Positions 58,895-64,000 of a DNA stretch of 64,000 nucleotides are shown piece by piece. The stretch spans positions 186,001 to 250,000 of the forward strand of contig VAFL01000002.1 in assembly GCA_005768755.1 (NCBI GenBank), written 5' to 3'. The DNA is from Paracoccus denitrificans. GTDB lineage: Bacteria > Pseudomonadota > Alphaproteobacteria > Rhodobacterales > Rhodobacteraceae. Within the stretch, counting starts at the first letter, position 1; every line of letters starts with the position of its first letter. A program made the position numbers and the translations under genes. A model generated the notes under the pieces. It saw only the letters and a list, made by a program, of their open reading frames with translations. It was not told the origin of the DNA and did not search any database.

Positions 58895-61216
58895 GTGCCT
58901 TCTTTTACCAACTCGCTGGAACAGGCCATCCACGCAGCCCTCGCGCTCGCCAATGAACGCCGGCACGAGCTTGCGACCCTCGAACATCTGCTGCTCGCCC
59001 TGATTGACGAGCCGGATGCCCTGCGCGTGATGCGCGCCTGCAATGTCGACGTGGCCGAGCTGCGTCAGAACCTTAACGATTTCATCGACGACGACCTGTC
59101 GACGCTGATCACCGATGTCGACGGCTCGGAAGCGGTGCCGACTGCTGCATTCCAGCGGGTGATCCAGCGCGCGGCCATCCATGTTCAATCCTCGGGCCGG
59201 GCCGAAGTGACCGGCGCCAATGTGCTGGTCGCGATCTTCGCCGAACGCGAATCTCATGCCGCGTATTTCCTGCAGGAATTGGACATGACGCGTTACGATG
59301 CGGTGAACTTCATCGCCCATGGCGTCGCCAAGAACCCCGATTTCAACGAAGCTCGTCCTGTCACCGGCGCCGAAAGCCAGCAGGATGAAGCAGCTGCGCC
59401 CCAGGGCCAGAAAGAAGAAACTGCGCTGGAAAAATACTGCGTGGACCTGAACGCGAAGGCCATCGTGGGTGAGGTTGATCCCCTGATCGGCCGCGATCTG
59501 GAGGTCGAGCGCTGCATCCAGGTATTGTGCCGCCGGCGCAAGAACAACCCGCTGCTGGTGGGCGATCCCGGCGTGGGCAAGACTGCCATCGCGGAAGGCC
59601 TGGCCAAGAAAATCGTTGAAGGAGAGATCCCCGATGTTCTGGCCGGTGCCACGATCTATTCGCTGGATATGGGCGCACTGCTGGCCGGCACCCGCTATCG
59701 CGGCGATTTCGAGGAACGGCTGAAAGCCGTCGTGAAGGAGTTGGAAAACCACGACGACGCGATCCTGTTCATTGACGAGATCCACACCGTCATCGGGGCG
59801 GGCGCGACCTCTGGCGGGGCCATGGATGCCAGCAATCTGCTGAAACCTGCGCTGTCAGGTGGCAAGCTGCGCTGCATGGGGTCCACGACCTACAAAGAGT
59901 TTCGTCAGCATTTCGAAAAGGACCGGGCACTGTCGCGGCGCTTCCAGAAAATCGACGTGAACGAACCTTCGGTGCCGGATTCAATCAAGATCCTGATGGG
60001 CTTGAAGCCGCATTTCGAAGCCCATCACGAGCTGCGCTATACCAACGACGCCATCAAGACGGCGGTGGAACTCGCGGCACGTTACATCAATGATCGCAAA
60101 CTGCCGGATTCGGCGATCGATGTCATTGACGAGGCAGGGGCCGCCCAGCATCTGGTCGCGGAATCGAAGCGGCGCAAGACCATCTCGCCCAAGGAGATCG
60201 AGGCCGTGGTGGCAAAGATCGCCCGCATCCCTCCGAAGAACGTGTCGAAGGACGATGCCGAGGTGCTGCGCGATCTCGACCGGACGCTGAAACGTGTGGT
60301 CTTCGGGCAGGACGCGGCCATCGATGCGCTGTCTTCGGCGATCAAGCTGGCGCGCGCGGGCCTGCGCGAACCCGAAAAGCCGATCGGCAACTATCTTTTC
60401 GCCGGCCCTACCGGCGTCGGCAAGACCGAGGTTGCCAAGCAATTGGCCGATACGCTGGGTGTCGAACTGCTGCGCTTCGACATGTCCGAATATATGGAAA
60501 AGCACGCGGTATCACGGCTGATCGGCGCGCCTCCGGGCTATGTCGGTTTCGATCAGGGCGGGTTGCTGACCGATGGTGTCGACCAGCATCCTCATTGCGT
60601 TCTGCTTCTGGACGAAATCGAGAAGGCGCATCCGGATGTCTACAACATCCTGCTGCAGGTCATGGATCACGGCAAGCTGACCGACCATAACGGCCGGACA
60701 GTGGACTTCCGCAATGTCGTGCTGATCATGACCTCGAACGCGGGTGCCGCCGATCAGGCCAAGGCGGCAATCGGTTTCGGCCGCGAACGCCGCGAGGGCG
60801 AGGATACCGCCGCGATCGAACGGACGTTCACGCCCGAGTTCCGCAACCGTCTGGACGCGGTCATCAGCTTCGCGCCGCTCTCGCGTGACGTTATCGTGCA
60901 GGTGGTCGAGAAATTCGTTCTGCAGCTTGAGGCGCAATTGATCGACCGCAACGTTCATATCGAACTTTCGGACGAAGCCGCGAACTGGTTGGCCGAAAAA
61001 GGCTATGACGACAAGATGGGTGCCCGCCCGCTTGGCCGCGTTATTCAGGAAACGATCAAGAAACCGCTGGCAGAGGAACTGTTGTTCGGGCGGCTGGCGA
61101 AAGGTGGCGTGGTCAAGGTTCGGATCGAAGATGACAAGCCTGTCTTCGACATCACCGGTCCCGATGCGCCGCGGCTTGGCGGAAAGGCGAAGCCGCCACT
61201 GCTGACCGCCGACTGA
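58895..61216 (+). CDS. clpA: ATP-dependent Clp protease ATP-binding subunit ClpA
   Basis: The protein has 773 residues from a GTG behind ACAGGAG. The N-domain (1-145) is followed by D1 with GDPGVGKT and ILFIDEIHTVIGAGATSGGA, then D2 with GPTGVGKTE and LLDEIEKAHPDVYNILLQVM. The adaptor and ClpP-loop regions look complete, and the tail ends in KPPLLTAD. It unfolds substrates for ClpP. clpS, normally next to clpA in alphaproteobacteria, is absent here; the gene upstream is gloB. A terminator lies 30 bases downstream. Confidence 0.96.
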   Translation: MPSFTNSLEQAIHAALALANERRHELATLEHLLLALIDEPDALRVMRACNVDVAELRQNLNDFIDDDLSTLITDVDGSEAVPTAAFQRVIQRAAIHVQSSGRAEVTGANVLVAIFAERESHAAYFLQELDMTRYDAVNFIAHGVAKNPDFNEARPVTGAESQQDEAAAPQGQKEETALEKYCVDLNAKAIVGEVDPLIGRDLEVERCIQVLCRRRKNNPLLVGDPGVGKTAIAEGLAKKIVEGEIPDVLAGATIYSLDMGALLAGTRYRGDFEERLKAVVKELENHDDAILFIDEIHTVIGAGATSGGAMDASNLLKPALSGGKLRCMGSTTYKEFRQHFEKDRALSRRFQKIDVNEPSVPDSIKILMGLKPHFEAHHELRYTNDAIKTAVELAARYINDRKLPDSAIDVIDEAGAAQHLVAESKRRKTISPKEIEAVVAKIARIPPKNVSKDDAEVLRDLDRTLKRVVFGQDAAIDALSSAIKLARAGLREPEKPIGNYLFAGPTGVGKTEVAKQLADTLGVELLRFDMSEYMEKHAVSRLIGAPPGYVGFDQGGLLTDGVDQHPHCVLLLDEIEKAHPDVYNILLQVMDHGKLTDHNGRTVDFRNVVLIMTSNAGAADQAKAAIGFGRERREGEDTAAIERTFTPEFRNRLDAVISFAPLSRDVIVQVVEKFVLQLEAQLIDRNVHIELSDEAANWLAEKGYDDKMGARPLGRVIQETIKKPLAEELLFGRLAKGGVVKVRIEDDKPVFDITGPDAPRLGGKAKPPLLTAD

Positions 61217-61246
61217 CGGTAACGCGACATTTAGATGAAGATTGTA

Positions 61247-61274
61247 AAGGGGCGCTTCAAAGCGCCCCTTTTTT
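61247..61274 (+). terminator. Rho-independent terminator of clpA
   Basis: GGGGCGC and GCGCCCC pair around TTCAAA (61249-61268), then TTTTTTG follows. Confidence 0.92.
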
Positions 61275-61486
61275 GCATCTTCGCCTTTCACAATAACCGG
61301 CTTATCCGGGTTAAATAATGTTAATCTTTGGGCGTTCTTGGTCGCACGACATTCCGCAAGCCAAGGTCATTGCAGGAAAAAAATCCGCGACCTCACCCGG
61401 GCAATTGTTCCGTTAATCTATATCAGCCGAACTGCACGCGACCCGATGTGTTTTCTGGCGATGCAATCGGGTGGGGAGTGTTGTCG

Positions 61487-61987
61487 ATGCCGGAAGGGGC
61501 CGACAAGAAGGTGAATATCGATCATGGCAAGACTGCCAGGATTGCCGAGGCCGACCTTGACAATCCTACGATTGAGATTGCCGAGGAAGTCGCCACGATC
61601 CGCAAGCGGGTTGTGGATCACGGCGGGGTTCGGCTTGAGACGATCACCGACACGCACGAAGAACTGTTGTCGACGGACTTGCTGCGTTCAGAGATAACTG
61701 TTCAACGCGTTCCCCGTGATGAGGTCGTCGCCGAAGCGCCTCGGGTCCGCGAGGAAGGCAATGTCACCATCATTCCGATTTTAGAGGAGCGGGCCGTAAT
61801 TCGGACCGAGCTCGTTCTTGTTGAAGAAGTGCATCTCATCCGCACCGAGACCACCGATACGGTCGAGGTTCCTGTAAGCCTGCGGCGTCAGCGCGCGGTC
61901 GAAACCCGTCTGAAACCCGATGGTTCGATCGACAAGGAAACACGCACTGACGCCAGTTTTTCCAAGGAGCAAGACGATGAACTATGA
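61487..61987 (+). CDS. DUF2382 stress-type protein (first of a pair)
   Basis: The protein has 166 residues from the ATG at 61487, eight bases after GGGGAG. The central part fits DUF2382: IAEEVATIRKRVVDHGGVRL, LRSEITVQRVPRDEV, ILEERAVIRTELVLVEEVHL and TVEVPVSLRRQRAVETRL, each a short half-repeat of alternating charged and beta-branched residues. It is cytoplasmic, very acidic and polar, with no enzyme motif. DUF2382 proteins occur with general stress proteins. The last 11 bases overlap the next gene. Confidence 0.8.
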   Translation: MPEGADKKVNIDHGKTARIAEADLDNPTIEIAEEVATIRKRVVDHGGVRLETITDTHEELLSTDLLRSEITVQRVPRDEVVAEAPRVREEGNVTIIPILEERAVIRTELVLVEEVHLIRTETTDTVEVPVSLRRQRAVETRLKPDGSIDKETRTDASFSKEQDDEL

Positions 61988-62840
61988 AAATACCGGCCGC
62001 ACGTTGTCCGCGATGTTCGACAGCCGCCAGGAAGCCGACCGCGCCGCGGCGGCACTGCGTGAAATCGGTGCTACCGATGTTGTTCTTCACGGCGAGGAAA
62101 ATCCCGGCTATGGCGAAGTTCGTCATGCCGAACCGGAAAGCCGCGGGTTTTTCGAAGCACTCGGCGATTTCTTCTTCCCGGACGATGACCGCGCGGCCTA
62201 TGCCGAAGGTCTTAGCCGCGGCGGATATCTGGTGACGGCAACCAACGTGCCAGAGCATCTGGTTGCCCAGTCGATGGAAATCCTCGATCAGGAAGGTTCG
62301 GTCGATCTTGACGCCCGGGAAACCGAATGGCGCGACGACGGCTGGAACGAAGCCGCATATACCGGCCCGCTTGGCGGCTATGTGGCGGGTGATGCCGCAG
62401 TCGACGCGTCGACACGTCGCGACCCGGCCCTTGATCCCGCTGTCGAGCGTGACATCGACCCCAATGCCGAAAAAATTGACGTCGTTGAAGAACGGCTGAA
62501 CATCGGCAAGCGCGACGTCGATCTCGGAACAGTCCGCGTTCGCTCTTACGTGCGCGAGGTTCCGGTATCGGAAGATGTCGAACTGACGTCAGAGCGCGTT
62601 GAAATCAAGCGCAACCCGGTCGACCGTGACGCAGGCGCAGGGGCCTTCGAGGAGAAGGTGATCGAAGCACGCGAGCGCGGCGAGGAAGTGGTTGTCGACA
62701 AAGACGCGCGCGTCGTCGAAGAGATCGAGCTTGCCAAGACCCGCGAGTCGCATGTCGAACATGTCGAGGACACGGTCCGCAAGACCGAGGTCGAAATCGA
62801 AGGCCGTAATATCGACGAAGTCGATCCCAAGGATCGCTGA
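61977..62840 (+). CDS. YsnF/AvaK-type stress protein with DUF2382
   Basis: The protein has 287 residues from the ATG at 61977 behind AAGGAG. Residues 1-105 resemble a general stress protein 17M-like domain (TLSAMFDSRQEADRAAAALR, ending near GGYLVTATNVPEHL). A linker follows, then the YsnF C-terminal DUF2382 part: EKIDVVEERLNIGKRDVDLG, VRSYVREVPVSEDVELTSER and VVDKDARVVEEIELAKT. It is rich in Glu and Arg and has no signal peptide. It overlaps the first DUF2382 gene by 11 bases, so the two are co-translated. The family is linked to stress and PRC-barrel proteins, but its molecular role is unknown. Confidence 0.82.
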   Translation: MNYENTGRTLSAMFDSRQEADRAAAALREIGATDVVLHGEENPGYGEVRHAEPESRGFFEALGDFFFPDDDRAAYAEGLSRGGYLVTATNVPEHLVAQSMEILDQEGSVDLDARETEWRDDGWNEAAYTGPLGGYVAGDAAVDASTRRDPALDPAVERDIDPNAEKIDVVEERLNIGKRDVDLGTVRVRSYVREVPVSEDVELTSERVEIKRNPVDRDAGAGAFEEKVIEARERGEEVVVDKDARVVEEIELAKTRESHVEHVEDTVRKTEVEIEGRNIDEVDPKDR

Positions 62841-62847
62841 AAAATCG

Positions 62848-62884
62848 AAAAGGGGGCGAAAGCAATTTCGCCCCCTTTTTTTTC
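62848..62884. terminator. Bidirectional terminator between the DUF2382 pair and mfd
   Basis: AAAAGGGGGCGAAA (62848-62861) pairs with TTTCGCCCCCTTTT (62866-62879) around GCAA. It is followed by a T-run on the plus strand and by TCGATTTTTC on the minus strand. Confidence 0.92.
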
Positions 62885-62981
62885 AGGCATTTGCCTTTAG
62901 CTGAACATCGGATTGCACCGGTCGTCAATGCCGTTTGACAGCAATCACGGCCGGTAAATCACGCACCGACTGATCGGCGGT

Positions 62982-64000
62982 TCAGGACTTTTCCTTCGCC
63001 TTGGCCGCCAGATCGCGCGCGATCCCGTATGCGCCCTTGATCCGTTCGGCGTCGGTAGACCAATCCCTGCGAATTACGATCTTGTTATCGGTGACTTTGG
63101 CCTGCCCGCGCTGATCGGTCAGGAATTCAACCAGTCCAGCGGGGTTCGGGAACTTGTCGCCGTGGAACTGCACGGTTACGCCCTTCGGCCCGGCATCGAG
63201 CTTGGCGATATTCGCTCGCTTGGCCATCGCCTTGATGCGGATCACATTCATCAGGGTCGAGACTTCACGCGGGACGGGACCGAAACGGTCTATCAGTTCA
63301 GCGGCAAAGCCCTCCATTTCCACCTTCGATGAAATATCGGCCAGGCGCCGATAAAGCCCCAGGCGGACGTCCAGATCGGGGATATAGCTTTCCGGGATCG
63401 TCACCGGCACGCCCAGGTTCAGCTGCGGTGCCCATTCGTCTTCTGGCGTGCCTTCCAGCTCGCCCGATTTCAGCTTGGCGATCGTTTCTTCCAGCATCGC
63501 CTGATAAAGTTCGAAGCCGACTTCCTTGATATGGCCGGACTGTTCCTCGCCCAGCAGGTTGCCCGCGCCGCGCAGGTCCAGATCCTGCGAGGCAAGGTTG
63601 AAGCCCGCCCCCAGCCCGTCGATATTGCCCAGAAATTTCAACCGCCGCTCGGCCTGCGGCGTCACCGGGCTGCGTGGTTTGGTCGTCAGATAGCAATAGG
63701 CCCGCGTCCGCGACCGGCCCACCCTGCCCCGGATCTGGTAAAGCTGAGCGAGGCCATAGATATCGGCCCGCCAGACAATCATCGTATTCGCGGTCGGGAT
63801 ATCCAGACCGCTTTCCACGATCGTCGTCGCCAGTAGCACATCGGCCTGCCCGTCGTAAAATGCGTTCATCCGCTGATCCAGATCGCCCGCCGCCATCTGG
63901 CCATGGGCGACGATGAAGCTGACCTCGGGGACATTTTCGCGCAGCCAATCCTCGATTTCCGGCAGATCGGCGATGCGGGGAACGACGAAGAAACTTTGCC
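62982..64000 (-). CDS. mfd: Transcription-repair coupling factor Mfd, C-terminal part (runs off the window)
   Basis: About 339 residues are present; the gene continues past the right edge, and full Mfd is about 1150. Visible parts are the helicase C-lobe: SFFVVPRIADLPEIEDWL, IVAHGQMAAGDLDQRM, LLATTIVESGLDIPTANTMI, and YQIRGRVGRSRTRAYCYL. After them come the TRCF D7 region and a C-terminal YVP-like tail. It removes stalled RNA polymerase and recruits UvrA. It converges on the bidirectional terminator. Confidence 0.95.
   Translation of the reverse strand, partial: QSFFVVPRIADLPEIEDWLRENVPEVSFIVAHGQMAAGDLDQRMNAFYDGQADVLLATTIVESGLDIPTANTMIVWRADIYGLAQLYQIRGRVGRSRTRAYCYLTTKPRSPVTPQAERRLKFLGNIDGLGAGFNLASQDLDLRGAGNLLGEEQSGHIKEVGFELYQAMLEETIAKLKSGELEGTPEDEWAPQLNLGVPVTIPESYIPDLDVRLGLYRRLADISSKVEMEGFAAELIDRFGPVPREVSTLMNVIRIKAMAKRANIAKLDAGPKGVTVQFHGDKFPNPAGLVEFLTDQRGQAKVTDNKIVIRRDWSTDAERIKGAYGIARDLAAKAKEKS

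Overview
This 64 kb window is a piece of a high-GC alphaproteobacterial chromosome. It most likely comes from Rhodobacteraceae, and Paracoccus or a close relative is the best guess. The pointers are a membrane-anchored cytochrome c552 (CycM), a ccoNOQP-ccoGHIS cluster with a universal stress gene beside it and TTGAY-N4-RTCAA (FNR-type) boxes, MipZ, an ATP synthase F1 operon in the order atpHAGDC, the ffs-dnaX-ybaB-recR block, and a class III aminotransferase that closely resembles, from memory, the structurally studied Paracoccus denitrificans omega-transaminase. The genus call is inference. No phage, insertion sequence, CRISPR array, tRNA or rRNA gene was found, so most of the window is core chromosome.

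Layout. 0-2.4 kb: PepSY protein, response regulator and histidine kinase. 2.4-9.5 kb (minus): YejABEF-type oligopeptide ABC importer with a translationally coupled glycosyltransferase. 9.6-13.9 kb: cycM, pheA, an SRPBCC protein and a CpdB/5'-nucleotidase-like enzyme. 14.0-17.0 kb: SRP RNA, dnaX, ybaB, recR. 17.1-17.7 kb: an orphan LysR effector domain. 17.9-23.5 kb: ffh, two GNAT acetyltransferases, a 24-codon ORF, chorismate mutase, rpsP, rimM, trmD, rplS, rpmE. 23.5-26.0 kb (minus): VOC protein, AraC regulator, two unknown small proteins, Rrf2 regulator. 26.1-30.8 kb: mipZ, purD, an Excalibur protein, a GRDP-like membrane protein, xseA. 30.8-40.1 kb: cbb3 oxidase assembly genes (ccoGHIS), structural genes (ccoNOQP) and uspA. 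40.2-49.9 kb: nadK, glyA, a DUF817 protein, an aminotransferase, a methyltransferase remnant, comEC, gltX, gltA. 50.0-51.8 kb: bioY, SDR, H-type lectin. 51.9-56.8 kb: atpHAGDC. 57.1-64 kb: methyltransferase, gloB, clpA, two DUF2382 stress proteins, and the 3' part of mfd running off the edge.

How the genes work together. CycM, the cbb3 oxidase and F1-ATPase belong to aerobic/microaerobic respiration. The FNR boxes suggest that oxidase, oxidase assembly and uspA are induced together at low oxygen. Both SRP components (ffs RNA and Ffh) lie within 4 kb of each other, each next to information-processing genes. Prephenate dehydratase and a monofunctional AroQ chorismate mutase, two steps of phenylalanine synthesis, are encoded 10 kb apart.

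Nothing here is clearly a new defence or mobile system. The most interesting unexplained items are: one FNR site with class-II spacing to promoters on both sides; a tiny coupled ORF built on 11-bp repeats in front of chorismate mutase; an Rrf2 regulator next to a two-gene unit of unknown function with an AT-rich palindromic control region; an unusually long disordered N-terminus on CcoP; and small decaying or orphan domains (methyltransferase, LysR).
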